NCBI GenBank assembly: GCA_001051155.2
Contig: JYIP02000003.1
Coordinates: forward strand, 2,418,001 to 2,482,000
From: Chrysoporthe austroafricana
Lineage: Eukaryota > Ascomycota > Sordariomycetes > Diaporthales > Cryphonectriaceae
Length of the DNA stretch: 64,000 nt
Direction: 5' to 3'
This document shows positions 10,501 through 22,329 of this stretch, piece after piece. Within the stretch, counting starts at the first letter, position 1. The number at the start of each line of letters is the position of its first letter. Position numbers and translations under genes: made by a program. The notes under the pieces were generated by a model, which saw only the letters and a program-made list of their open reading frames with translations, was not told the DNA's origin and ran no database searches.

Positions 10501-13485
10501 GATCGGAACGATGGGCAAGGGTTCGTGGAAGATGCGTGCCATGTAGCACCTGGCATTCTGCCACAAGATCAAGGTTCGGAATGCGGTCGATGCAAGCCGC
10601 GATGCAAGGCACCGTCCGCCAGTCCGACCCCTTTTCTCGCAGTCGACTGCGGCGTGATATTTCCTCATCTCAATCCCGTCGTTCGTCTGTGGGCTCTGCG
10701 CCTCGCGTACCTGGAAGGCAGTTAACCGTGCACGCCGTGCCACTAGGCACAACTACGAGATCCGGGAGCATTGTCCGGGTGTTTGAGACACCGACACTGA
10801 CACCGGACAACTACGACTCTGCCGTTACAAGCAGTGGCACAAAAAATTCCGTTACGCTGCCATAGGATGCGGTATCGCTAGGCGCATTTACCGCCTTGCC
10901 GAGGCACGAGTTCCGAGAGTCTCGACGGCTCCACAACAGGATTTTGTTCGTCGGTCCTGCCTCTTGAGTTCAGGGGTCGTCATCCAGATCCGCCAGCGAG
11001 CCGAGAAGTTTATCTCCGCTGCTGGGGGCAAGGGGAGGATAACATGCTGAGCAGTACTGTGGTACGTGCGGGCCCATAAGTACATGTGCCAGCTGTCCTC
11101 ACCCATGGCGGTGGGCCGCCAGCCGTCTCATCAACCGCATGCGGCAAAAAATGGGTTTAGCCGTGTGGGGTCATCTGTGTGATCTGTGCCCATCACGCGA
11201 GGTGAGAAGGAAAACTCAAGCACGGCATTCCACCCATCAGCATACGATGTGCAGCCGACGAGAAGCTGCGCTCTGCTCGCTTGGTCGAGCCGCGGGCCCG
11301 GACTCTGCGAGATCGAGGACACGGCCGGTCAGGCGCTCGGGTGCGCCCCCGATGCAAGGCCAGGTCAATCCAGCAAATCAGCAAATGGGGAGGGCGCCAG
11401 CGAGAGGGTGCAGGTTCGCATTCGTGCGCGGCGATGACAGGAGACGCCATTGTAGGAGGATTCGGTGGCTGTCCGTACGGCCTGCGTGTTTCAAGGACGG
11501 CTGGCCGCAGGCACGGAAGCGACCACCTTGGGGGCTCGTCTTCGCTGACACGGCTGACTACCCGGCGGCCACAGGTACGTGAAAAGGCGTCCTATTGCCG
11601 TACCGTAGTACTGTGTGATCCTGGGGTGAGTAGTATGTGCCTTGCGCCGTGCAGCCCCTCGGGGAGCAAAGCTAGCAGGCTCGGAGACCTTCGTGAGGGA
11701 CAGCCCCGGAATCTTACTCTTTGGAAAGCCTTCGACATTGGCGCGTGGGCCAGGAGCAATGACGCCGCCATCAGCCAGCGCCACATGAACAGCAGTGCGC
11801 TGCTGGCGCCCGCCTGGGCGTGGCCTGCCGCCTCTCTGGGGGTGGGAACGATCCTATGCCTGTACTACCCAGCACTGGGTATGCATGTGTGTACGGATTA
11901 CTCCGTGCCACTGCAGCGACGCGATTGTCTTACTAGCCCACTGGCACCCACCCCGTCGCACCTTGGGGTGGAGGGGTCAGGGGGCCGCCCAGGAGCCCCG
12001 GCCCACTTGCTGCGGCCCCGGAATCTGCAGCTAAGAGGAAAGCGTCATGGCGTGCGCTGCGGGCACACTCCCGAATCTGGGAGGAGTGTCTCTCTCGAGG
12101 TTTCGGGCGCTACATGCGGCCAGGGTCGCGGCAGGGGTGGCTGCTATGTACTCGGTACATTAATCCGCCATGAGCCACAGGCGTCACAAACCCTGCATGC
12201 TGCACGAGTCGAACGTGGTGGAGGCCCCTCCAGGGCCCTGTCAGCCGCCTGGCCGCCTGGCCGCCCGGCCGCCCATCCTCCTGGCTCCACTCCATGTGGA
12301 TGTGGCAACCCTAACCCAATCGCCCTTCGTGAGGGAGGAGAGAGAGAAGGGGGGGCACGGGTTCGCGCGGAGGGTGTATTGGACGCCTGGGGAATGATGT
12401 TTGGGTAACAGAGTACGGCGTCCGGCACGCAGGGCACGAGGCATGAAGCACGAAGTAGGATATGGCGGCCACCTGAATCTTGTGCCGGGGCCTCTCAACT
12501 ATCATCTGGACGCAATGGCCGACGGACAAACTTGGGATGAAACAAACAATTCTCCCCGCCACCATCTACCTGGTACGATCGGCCTTCGTCCCAACTACGG
12601 GAGACGGGCTGGTGTCAGGCCCGCAAGTGAGTCGCGCTGCCCACCGCTACCATAGTACTGCCCTCCAGAGAGGGCTGATGTCGTATGGGACTCTCCCTCA
12701 CCTTGATTGAGGGCCGATCACCACCGAGCCAGCTGCGATAAGGAGGAGGACTGGCTGTAGCAGGTGCCCTTGGGGCCTCAAGCTCGCTTCGGGACGCTAG
12801 AAAGCTGAGTAGGCCGGTCTGCACAGCGCGAAGGGAGAAACAGCCGCCCAACCACGCAGGTCCTACCCCGTTTCGGCTTCACACCTTACGGCAGCGCGCC
12901 GTGTCTTGGGCCCAGAGCGCATGTGTGGACGTGTGGCTGTGGGGCCCGCCGCCATCGTGACCCTGGCCCCTTCCTGCTAGCCTGGGCCGCCTTGGCCCGG
13001 TGGGTAGGCATTGGGCCGAGGGGAAGCTTACCGTACCTGGTAGCCCTCTGGGCGCTGGTGGTGGTGGCTTAGGGCCCCAGGTAGCGTGAACTTGGTCCCA
13101 CCCAGAGGCCGTTGTACCAGTTCTCCCAGGATATTGGCTCTCCACTAGCGCCTAATAAGACCCCCTGGAGTGGTTGAGCAGCTGGGTAAGGGTAGTTTGG
13201 CAGCTGCGTTCTCATCTTCTCGCTTCTCCCCGTTGGCTTTTTCTCCTCCCGCCTACCGATCAGGACCATCCGCCTCAGCCTTCCGCTCTTCCCTCTTCCC
13301 ACCAGCACCCTCATCTCCGCCCACACTCTTGACCGCCGCAAGAGCTTATGACACCAGGAGGAGGAGGCAGAGACTTGGTCGCCGCGTCCTTTTTCCTTTC
13401 CTTCCTCACTACGTAATCAATCATCGCTTATACTACTGAGTCCTTGCTTCTGACTTGTCAGCGGCATCGTCGTGCGTCCTCCACC
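7555..13485. other. 5.9-kb gene desert
   Basis: I found no exon chain, transposase, reverse transcriptase, tRNA or rRNA here. The longest open frames (minus strand 8911-9558; plus strand 11281-12408) have no recognisable domain, repeated codon structure or splice context. The left part (about 7.9-10.8 kb) looks near-even in base composition; the right part is GC-richer with short tandem runs, such as an 8-bp GCCGCC-type repeat at 12244-12275. It contains the RPL3 promoter at the left, the SSN6 promoter and leader at the right, and a 13-bp inverted repeat at 10308-10354. It may be decayed mobile DNA or hold a non-coding transcript. Confidence 0.5.
10308..10354. repeat. Perfect 13-bp inverted repeat (hairpin-forming)
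   Basis: GCTGAGCATCCTC at 10308-10320 is repeated as its exact reverse complement at 10342-10354, with a 21-nt spacer. A transcript of either strand could form a 13-bp stem. No coding context surrounds it. Confidence 0.8.
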
Positions 13486-16459
13486 ATGGCGGCCCAGGCT
13501 CACCACCAGTCTCCCCCAATGCCTCTGCATCATGCAGTCGGTGCACCTCCCCCACCTCCCCCTCCGGGAGCCCAATGGGCACCCTCGCGGCAGATTCTCG
13601 CCATGAATGAGGCCGTCTGGGTCCAGATAGGTACGTCTAGTGTACATTGCTTCGCGCCGGCCCGTGTCATAGAGGGTCGCCTCACCCCTTGACCCATATT
13701 GGCCCGGTCGCACCCTCACATGCGCCGTCTGCCTCTGCGATACCCCCATCAAGCCGCAAGATCTAGTACCGTCGATGATCAAGGCGCTGACGGCCCCTTC
13801 AGGCAGCTTGTCGGAGCTCCTCGGCAATGTCGACGACGCCCTGTTCGCCTACGAGCAGGCCATCCGCGCAAACCCGCAGTCGACCCAGGCTATGAACTCT
13901 ATCAGCGCGATCTTAAGGACTCGCGAGGACTTCCCCAAGGCAATCGAATACCTCAATCAGATTCTCAAAATTGATAACGGCAATGGTGAAGCGTGGGGCA
14001 GTCTGGGTCAGTACTACGTACCCTGCGACCCTCTAGGGTCTTTGGGCGGGCCCTGCATACACTAACACCATGTGCACAGGACACTGCTACTTGATGATGG
14101 ACGACCTCCAGCAGGCATACGCCGCGTACCAGAATGCCTTGATCAACCTGAGGAACCCAAAGGTCAGTGACGCGACACCGTCGGTTTCCTTCCCTTCCCT
14201 CCCATCGCCATGTGCTGACCCGCACTCTTGTAGGAGCCAAAGCTTTGGTATGGCATCGGCATACTGTACGATCGCTATGGCTCCTTGGACCACGCCGAGG
14301 AAGCGTTTTCCCAAGTCATGCAGATGCAGCCGGATTTCGAGAAGGCCAACGAGATCTACTTCCGTCTTGGCATCATATACAAGCAGCAACAAAAGTACAA
14401 CCAGAGTCTTGAGGTGCGCCTTGCCCCCCTTCCTAACCCTCGGGCAGTATTTGAAGGCATTGTTTATTGACTTGTGTGTACAGTGCTTCAAGTACATAGT
14501 GAACTCGCCCCCTCCTCCGCTGACGGAGGAGGACATTTGGTTTCAGATTGGCCATGTCCATGAACAACAGAAGGACTTTGACAGTGCTAAGAACGCTTAT
14601 CAGCGTGTGCTGGACCGAGATCCTAACCATGCCAAGGTGTTGCAGCAGCTGGGCTGGCTGCATCACCAGCAGAGCAACAGCTTTGCAAGCCAGGAGAAAG
14701 CTATCGAATTCCTCGAGAAGTCGGTTGCTGCCGGTAAGCGCTTACTGTGCTCGCTTGTCACATGTGCCTTCCACGAATACTGACGTGATCAAACAGATAA
14801 TAGTGATGCGCAGAGTTGGTATCTCCTTGGTCGGTGCTATATGTCGCAGCAGAAGTACCCCAAGGCATATGAGGCATATCAGCAGGCAGTTTACCGGGAT
14901 GGTCGCAATCCCACTTTCTGGTGTTCAATCGGGGTCCTCTACTACCAAATTAACCAGTACCGAGATGCTCTGGATGCATATTCCAGAGCCATCCGTCTGA
15001 ACCCCTTCATCTCTGAAGTTTGGTATGATCTTGGCACCTTGGTAAGTCTCCGCAGTTCTAGGCTCCTGCCGACAGTAGGCTGACGAGGCTACAGTATGAA
15101 AGCTGCAATAATCAGATCAACGACGCTCTGGATGCGTACCAGAGAGCGGCTGAGCTGGACCCAACGAACCCTCACATCAAAGCAAGGCTTCAGCTCTTGA
15201 GAAACGGTCAGACTAATGGCGCCGGTGCTGCCCCAATGCCGACGGACGTCCACCCTCAGGCATATCAGCAGCAGGGCGCTATTGGACCACCAGGTCCAAA
15301 CTGGTCAAATTCAGGTCCCGCTCCCCAACACACCCAGCCGCCTCCTGGTCCTCCTCCTGGACCTTCAGGCAACTGGGCCCGACTCGCCGAAGTGAACCCC
15401 CCGCCCCAACCGCCAAACCCGTATGAGCAAAGAGGTGAGCCTTTCAGAGGTCCGGCTCCTGGATCGCTCCCGCGCCAGCCAAGCCCACGCCAGGAACAGC
15501 AGATGCGACAGTACTCGGATCCAACTCGTCCAGGTGGTCCTGGAGGCCCGGGAGGCCCGGGAGGCCCAGGAGGCCCAGGAGGCCCGGGGGGTCCGGGGGG
15601 CCCAGGAGGCCCAATGCTGAGAGCGCGGACGCCACCTCCTCTCCATTACGCTCCTCCGCTACCACCACACCAACAGCCTCTCCCGCCCACCTCGGCACCA
15701 CCTCGCATTGCGAATCCCAACTACAACGGGCCGACGCCGACCTCCGCCACTGCTGGACCTTCCGGGCCGCCTCCGACTAATGGAGTCAACGGTCCTCCGC
15801 CAGGCTCTAGTGCGATGATGCCGTACCGGTCTAATAGCCCGCGCGGTGATCTCCGCCCAATACATGACAATCGCATGCCCTCTCCAAAGTCCGCTTATCC
15901 CCAACACCAGCCCCCCTATCCTCCTCACCAGGAGCAGCCTGGTCCAAGCGGCATTGAGTCTGGTGGGCCGCCCCCTCCACAGGCAGCTGCCGCTGCTGCT
16001 GAGGCTGCTTTGCACCGCGGCGAGCATGATAACCGGCCACCCTCTGTTGGTCCCAAGCGCCTCCGCGAATGGGAAGATGAGTCTGCCTCAAAGAAGGCCC
16101 GGCCATCAACGCCAACCCGGGCCGATTCCTACCGCCGCGAATCATCTGAACACCACCGCATGGAGGAGCCACGCCGCATGGAGTACCACCCTTCAGAGGC
16201 GGCGCATCACCCGCCTACGCACACCATGCCGGGTCAATTGCCTCCTATGCAGGGACAGCCGCCGCCACCACCCCCGCCTCAAGTCCACGAGCCCGAGCGA
16301 GCTGCCCGAAAGATGGATATTGACGAGGAGTATGACGATAGCGGTGAGGACGAGAAGAAAATTGGCCACCCTGCTTCGGGGCCGGGCTCTGCCTCGGGCG
16401 AGATGAAGAATACATCGCCCACGGGAATGATGTCCAATGGCGGGCCGAAAGTTGAATAG
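13486..16459 (+). CDS. SSN6: TPR general corepressor Ssn6/Cyc8
   Basis: Adaptor of the Tup1-Ssn6 nuclear corepressor (RCM-1 in Neurospora). Seven exons: 13486-13630, 13803-14006, 14080-14162, 14234-14413, 14484-14733, 14797-15041 and 15095-16459, giving 823 aa. Residues about 45-405 are consecutive tetratricopeptide repeats, e.g. [18 protein letters not shown] and the last unit [17 protein letters not shown]; the first exon has a Pro-rich leader. The remaining half is disordered: Pro/Gly/Gln-rich, with a GGP repeat, a basic KRLREWEDE segment and an acidic [16 protein letters not shown] patch near the end. The start at 13486 has a good ACC context. All junctions restore the TPR phase without indels, which supports each splice. 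Confidence 0.95.
15533..15613 (+). repeat. In-frame GGP (9-bp) minisatellite inside SSN6
   Basis: Nine-base units of the type GGAGGCCCG encode about eight consecutive Gly-Gly-Pro triplets in the disordered C-terminal half of SSN6. Unit-to-unit changes are mostly synonymous (CCG, CCA, CCC), so the peptide is kept while the DNA drifts. Confidence 0.85.
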
Positions 16460-17322
16460 CTCCCACAATCTTGGAACAAACATTTGATGTGTTGGGCAGT
16501 GAGCTGACGGCATTCTTTCATCGGCGCTGGGTTAGTGTGATATCAATCCCCAGGGCAAACAATCACATAGATTCTTCTTGACCCCCATATTCAACCCGAC
16601 ACCCCTTTCTGTTATTTTGTTTTTCCTGTTTACTGAGTTCTTTGGGTCACGGTATACCTGTCTGGACTTGCTCACGCAACGAGATTCAATCTACAAGCCT
16701 ACTTGATCACCATCATGATGGGTGACGTTGAGAAACATCGATGGTAAAAGGGGCTGGAACGGGGTCTGGAGACACGCGCCCCGGATAATCGAAATGTCCC
16801 TTACAATAGGGCCACATGTAGTGACAGGAATAGGAATGACTTAGTTCTAAATAATTGATCAGTCTCTTGATGCCGCACTCTAGTGCCCATAAAGACAGAA
16901 AATAATGGATTGCCGCTACGACGCTTAAGTAGTTCTAGTTCACGTCCAAGTGATGGCTTCATGTCCCGGGGACCTTGGGAAAGAAATTAATAAGTTTCTT
17001 GGTCATTCGCTGCACAGGTCAACTGACCCCATTTCACCATCAGAACACCATGATGAAAAGACTACAGTGTTTATAGTGTACAAATTGCCCTAACTGCCGC
17101 GCTCGCAAAACGCCGTCTGAGATTCCGAGAATTGGTACCACATTGACTGAGGAGGCCAAGTCGGAGTCGAAACACGTGGCACACCCTTTCTTCCATCTTT
17201 TCTGGTATCTTATTCATGAATTCCATTAGTCGTCCAGCCACTACCAGATCATGCCGCAACGAGCCAAGTGGTTGCGACACAAGACCCTGGCTGGCCCTCC
17301 CTCCCGGGGTGGCACGTCCAGG
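16460..17322. other. Convergent 3' flanks of SSN6 and the TMEM115-like gene
   Basis: No supported gene. AT-richer than its surroundings, as expected for two facing terminator regions. Confidence 0.55.
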
Positions 17323-18559
17323 CTATGCCTCGCCTTTTTCACTGCCATCATGCTCAGGGTTATAACTTGTCTCGCCCAGCATCGCATCGCCCGGCCTGGA
17401 AGTCATGGCTGTCTGGCTATTCGCCGGCTGTGTCTGCACCGTGGGGCCCGTCGTTGGGGGTGGAGGGGCAGCCGTGGCCGCGGGCGGTGGAGGCGTGGGC
17501 GAGACCGAGAGGCCGGCTGCAGCACCAATGCCCGCGCGTCCGGCCGTGGCAGCATGTAGCCTCTGGTCGAGGGCCTTGAGCGCCAACGCCCTCCTCCTCT
17601 CGGCCTCGGCTCTTGCACTCCCGGGGGCCGCACTGCGATGGCTGTGTTGGTAGGCGCCCGGCCCGCCGGCGGCGGCAGACACCTCAGCCGGCGAGAAGGG
17701 CGTGCACAGGCGCATGGCGACAAGCACGCCGAACACCTGGTCCGAGACGGCGGCGACCAGCGGCTTGGTAGGGCTGGGGAAGAACTCTGCAAAGGCGAAC
17801 GTCTCGGAGGCGTCGCCGCGGAGCGAATAGGGCGCCTGCGAGGAGTCGAGGTCGGGGAAGACGGTCTTGTAGAAACGCAGATAGGTCCAGCTGGTCAGGA
17901 AACCGAAAACGGCGAGGAGGAAGGAGGCGACGGTCAGGAGGGGGGTGAGCGAGAGGATCAGGACCAGGCCGAGGTAAAGGAGGGGGAAGCGCGGCACGCG
18001 CAGAGAGAGGATCCCACGGAAGAGGGTGACGGTGTGGGCAGGGACGAGTTGGCTGAAGGCAACGAGGAAGCCGATCTGCAAAGGGATGGTGCCGGCGATG
18101 CTGGTGAGTCTGGGACGAGGTGCGCGGTCAGCTGAGGCTGGCTAGGTGAAGACAGGAAGAAGGGAGGGGTCTCCCGACGTACGTCCAGGTCTCATTGCGA
18201 GTGAAGGTGAAGAACATGATCATCATGCCGAAGCATAGTGTGTTGGGCACGACGGCGGTGATCAGGAGGAACTTGGCGAACTCCCTCGAGGACCAGGCCC
18301 TCTCCAGATACCTCCCGCCCTGGTACAAGGTCAGGGCGGCGATGGTCAGGGTGAAGATGTTGCTCTCGACCAGCGTGGTGGTCACAAAGGTCCAAGGGTA
18401 TACGAGGGAGAGCTGCGGGATGAGGTTCAGGTACGGGATGACGATCTCGGAGTTGGCGGTCCACTGCTTGTAGCGGATGGCGGCGCTCAGGATGCTCTGC
18501 AGACCCAGAGTGATGAGCACGATGCGCGTAACAGGCGGGATGTTTATTCTCGGAGGCAT
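17323..18559 (-). CDS. TMEM115/DUF1751 rhomboid-like membrane protein
   Basis: Two exons, 18559-18183 and 18109-17323, joined within Thr (WT|LTSIAGT), giving 387 aa. Human TMEM115 is a Golgi multi-spanning protein linked to retrograde traffic; yeast YOL107W is the relative. Seen: hydrophobic segments at about residues 9-28, 45-75, 100-122 (FLLITAVVPNTLCFGMMIMF) and, in exon 2, IGFLVAFSQL, LLYLGLVLILSL and VASFLLAVFGFLTSWTYLRFY. The rhomboid-type catalytic Ser/His pair is not apparent, in line with an inactive family. The last ~130 residues are a soluble Ala/Pro-rich tail with poly-Pro. A hexamer repeat lies about 100 nt upstream of the ATG. Confidence 0.88.
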
Positions 18560-18654
18560 CTTGGCGGCGGCGGCAGCGCTGGCGGGCTAAGGGGGGGACT
18601 GGGGCGCCTCGAGGGCAGGCTGCTGAGCTCGAGATGAAGCTCCTTGGGTCCGAT

Positions 18655-18693
18655 GTCGAGGTCGAGGTCGTCGAGGTCGAGGTCGAGGTCGAG
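18655..18693. repeat. GTCGAG hexamer tandem repeat
   Basis: Six copies of GTCGAG with one half-unit (GTC) interruption, about 100-135 nt upstream of the TMEM115-like start codon, so in its leader or core promoter. Confidence 0.85.
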
Positions 18694-19507
18694 GGCGTGA
18701 TACCGTTGAGCCGTCTCGACGGGCGGTCCCTTGTTGGCGTGTCCTGTTCAGCACAGCTGCGCGCAGTGAGCAAGGCTTCGGTACTTCCTAAACGCCGACT
18801 TGAGACTAACGCCATGCCAGGCGAGGCGAGGCCAGGCCAGGCCGCGCACGGACCAGGCTGGCCAGCTCAGAGAGAACCGAGACTCTGCCTGAGCTTTCGA
18901 CAATGTCGGGCTCTACCGGGCACGCCAGGCTAGGCAGAGCCCATGCGAACTAGGCTCTAGGCAGATCAGACCGGTCATACCGGAGGACTCTCTGGAGGCA
19001 CTCACGCGCAGCTGGCCCACGACCGCGCGAGCTGTGGCCCAGCATAGGAGACAGGATATCCTGGCCCACACCTGGCGGATCTGCAGCGCTTCAGGTGTAC
19101 GGATTATCAGGGGAATCTTGCCTCCAGGCGAGCAGAGCCCCGGCCGACTCCGTCTGGGCACACAGCACCGGGCGACTTGCCTGGTGCTTGGCCTGGCGAT
19201 GTACAGGTTTGGAGAGAACTGGCACCCAGGATGCGAGCCCCAAGCGGAGCCAGAGGTGGCGCACCCGCACCGGCCACACCACCTGTCACCCCCTCTCTGC
19301 CGCCAGGTCGTCCGCCAGGCAAGAGGCTCAGCAACCGCAGTGCAACACACGGCGGTACTGCTAAGTACTTAGTAGCACAGCAGGCCGTCAGCCCGTCGGA
19401 TCCGCCATCATGGCCCTGCATCCGCTTCACACCATGCCCACGGGCTCCGGGCACCCCTACCGCCACCTCCTCCTCCTCCTGCTATCACGTTGTAGCATCC
19501 CGAGGGA

Positions 19508-19554
19508 GGCTCGAGGCTCCGAGGCTCGAGGCCCGAGACGAGACGAGACGAGAC
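19508..19554. repeat. GAGGCTC / GAGAC short tandem repeats
   Basis: Repeated GAGGCTC-type words (19508-19532) run directly into four copies of GAGAC (19535-19554). Confidence 0.75.
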
Positions 19555-19975
19555 GACACGCTCTCTCTGGGGTCAACACCCGGCCTGCCTGCGATCTCCG
19601 CCCGCTAGCATGCACCCGCGGCGGCCATCCAACCAGCAGAGACTGGTGAATCGTGGCCACGCGCTACTGCCGACCGATCGGCATCACGACGACGCCCTGG
19701 AGTGTGATAGGCGCGCTGCATATGGACTGAACACCGTACAGCAGCATGGTAATGTGTACGTACATCGTGGTACATGGAGAGCTGTACATAGCACTGCAGT
19801 CTCGCTGGCGGCAAGGCCTTGCATTTGCAGGGCCCCTTGAGACAAGGCCCTCGGGCTATTTTCCCACGGACGGTGGAACGGACGTGTGCCAATGATTCGA
19901 GTCCAATGAGATTGCGCGGGTGCAGATCGAAAGGGCCCCCCGAACCGAGCCCATCGAGCAGGCACCCTTGCAGAT

Positions 19976-20018
19976 ATGCATACATGCGTACGTACATACA
20001 TACATACGTACATACACA
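19976..20018. repeat. ACAT/GTAC microsatellite
   Basis: Imperfect tetranucleotide run of CATA and CGTA units containing several GTAC palindromes. Confidence 0.75.
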
Positions 20019-20402
20019 GCAGTATGTGCCACCCGCGACAAACCCCTGGGGCCCGCCCGGGGCCAGCCCTGACCCTCGCGGAAAGCGAATCATCTGGAGC
20101 CTCTTTTTCTTCTTTTCTGGAGACGCGAGAAGGGGCCCCGGTCAGCCCCCTCCACTCCAGCACCCCCTTTCGCTCACCTCGCGGCCGGGCAGCGGGAAGA
20201 AGCCTGAGCAGACAAGGCGTCCTCCGGCCACATGCTCGTGATGCCCATGCCTTCCGTGTCTCTCTGGGTGTCGGATCCGCGTACAGACCACTAGAGAGCG
20301 AAATAACCTGCCCGGCAGGGAGACAGACAGGCCGGCGGGGGCCGGCTGACGGGGGGGAGGGAACGAAGTGCACACGTCTTGTTTCGATATGATGGATCCG
20401 GC

Positions 20403-20429
20403 ACGGCGCGACACGGCGCGACACGGCGC
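20403..20429. repeat. 10-bp tandem repeat
   Basis: ACGGCGCGAC occurs twice perfectly (20403-20412, 20413-20422) and then partially. Confidence 0.75.
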
Positions 20430-21938
20430 TCAGTGACGAACAACAACAGCTGTGCCTGCGGCCCGATCTGGCGGAGAAAACCGATGACGAACGCTTAAGT
20501 TTGTGGAAGCCGAGATTCCCTCGGGGCTCCTGGGCAGACTGGGGCTGCGGCACGCCAGCGTCCATCCCCGCAATGACCACCGGCTGTCTGCGGAATTGGC
20601 TCGTCAGCTGCAATATCCGTCACAATGCAGGTGCATTGGCTTGGCTTTGGGGGGGGGGGACGGATGTGGATTCCCCAGGAGAGGCGGGAGGCATAACGAT
20701 CTGTTGTGAACTGCGTTTTCCTCTGCAAATCATTTCTCCTCCCGGTCAAGCTTCTCGAAGCGGAGCCAAAAGCTGAGATCGGTGACGGAGGAAAGGTGAG
20801 AAACTCCCCTAGGCAGCAGATCGCAGATTGTAAGATGATCATATCCAAAATCCAGGGCTGGCGCCGGCCTGCACACGACAATGGCCCGTGATCGGCTCTG
20901 GCCAGCCGAATCTACAAAGCCGTGGTAGCCAGGCACGTAGCACGTATGGATTCGGCCAGGGGTCCGGCTCAGGCCACATGCTCCGTGCTGGGCCCTCCAG
21001 ACGGTAAGCCGATCTCTCTCCATCCCCAAGAGCCGCCCTGAAGAGTCGCTGCGGGACGTCGAACAGGGCGGGCCGGAGGGATGTGGCAGATGGAGCAGAA
21101 GCAACCCTTCTTCAGGTGCCTGCTTTAGGCCCGGTGCGCATCCGAGCCCTTGGCACTCCGTCCCATCCCATGATCGCCACCCACGCTGTCCAGCGCAAAG
21201 GTGGCGGCGGTCAGATGCAGCAGGCGCCTGCGGCAGACTCCGCGCGATGCCGCTGAGTGGCAGCCCAGACCCGGACACTGGACGGTACTGCCATGTACAT
21301 GTATAGATACGTGCATGCTGACATGCATACGAGTTCCGGCCGCCCTGGTTGCCTACGGGGAGGGGGACTGCTGGTCAGCCCTCGACCTGTCCGTCCCGCG
21401 AGCGGACACTGTTCTGCTCACATACCGCCGCCGGTCGCTGGGCGGGCGGGCAGCCTTTCGTTCGAGGGGGGGAGGGGGGCGGGCGGGCGCTGCACGGTCG
21501 CATGATGATCCTCTTGAATTGGGATTGAAGATTGAGAGACAAGGTACTTGATGCTCGGTACGGAGCTGCTGCGGGATCCACCATGCTGCAAGAATGAGCG
21601 AGGGACTGGAGCAGGCACACTAAGCCGATCCGCGAGGGCAAGGATTAGGGCCCACCCTGAAAGGCTGGCAGCGCTATCCCCTCCGCGGCCTTAGCGCAGG
21701 AGGCCCCTGCTTGTACCTCGGCGCGCGTCACGAGCCCGGCAGCGACATCCAGAATTAGCCTACATGCTGGCCCCTGCCTCAACCCTGCCCGGCCTCACTG
21801 CTTGGACGCCGCTCTTGGGGGGGGGGAGGGTGGTGGAGGGTGGGCCTGCTGGACCTCCCAGCGGGACAGAGGGCAGCCCTGGCACGCTCTGGCATCTCTG
21901 GCAACCCTGGGGTCCCATCCTAGGCGCCGTTCCCCCAG

Positions 21939-22081
21939 CCTGGCATCTGGCACCTGGCACCTGGCGCCCAGCGCCCAGCACCCAGCACCCAGCACCCAGC
22001 ACCCAGCAGCACCTGGACCTGGACCAGGACCTGGGCCTGGCCTGGAGCCGGACCTGGGCCTGACCCTGGGCCTGCCTGGCT
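21939..22081. repeat. Compound CTGGCA / CAGCACC / CTGGACC minisatellite
   Basis: Three adjoining repeat families: CTGGCAYC-type units (21939-21966), a 7-bp CCAGCAC array with three to four copies (about 21975-22008), and CTGGACCTGG-type units to 22081. It ends about 250 nt before the SIF2 start codon. Confidence 0.8.
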
Positions 22082-22329
22082 GGATTGCAAAACACCCGCG
22101 CCCGCGCCCGCTAGCAGCAAAGTCCCATTGGAAAAAAACGTACCTCATTCTTCCCTCTCGACACGACACTCCTGGACATGATCTCTTCAACCTCCGACTG
22201 ACCAGATCCCCCGGACACCACCTCGGATCTGCCGCCCCGTGTCCTGTCCTGCCCTGCCCTCGTCGCAGTCCTAGATCCTCGACGCCTCACCGCCCGCCGT
22301 CGCTGCTGCTGCACCGACTGCTGCCCGCC

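Larger units (their letters stand above)
18560..22329. other. 3.8-kb GC-rich repeat-laden desert
   Basis: No exon chain could be built. Between the head of the TMEM115-like gene (left) and the SIF2 start (right) lie many short tandem repeats, listed separately, and homopolymer G runs (about 20649-20658, 21468-21480 and 21820-21829). Open frames here are long only because the DNA is GC-rich and repetitive. Confidence 0.5.

Noticed and set aside
11281..12408. 375-codon plus-strand frame in the gene desert
   Set aside because: No domain, no splice context, mixed composition; frames of this length are expected in GC-rich DNA.
19684..20613. 309-codon minus-strand frame
   Set aside because: Runs through ACAT and 10-bp tandem repeats and has no conserved motif.
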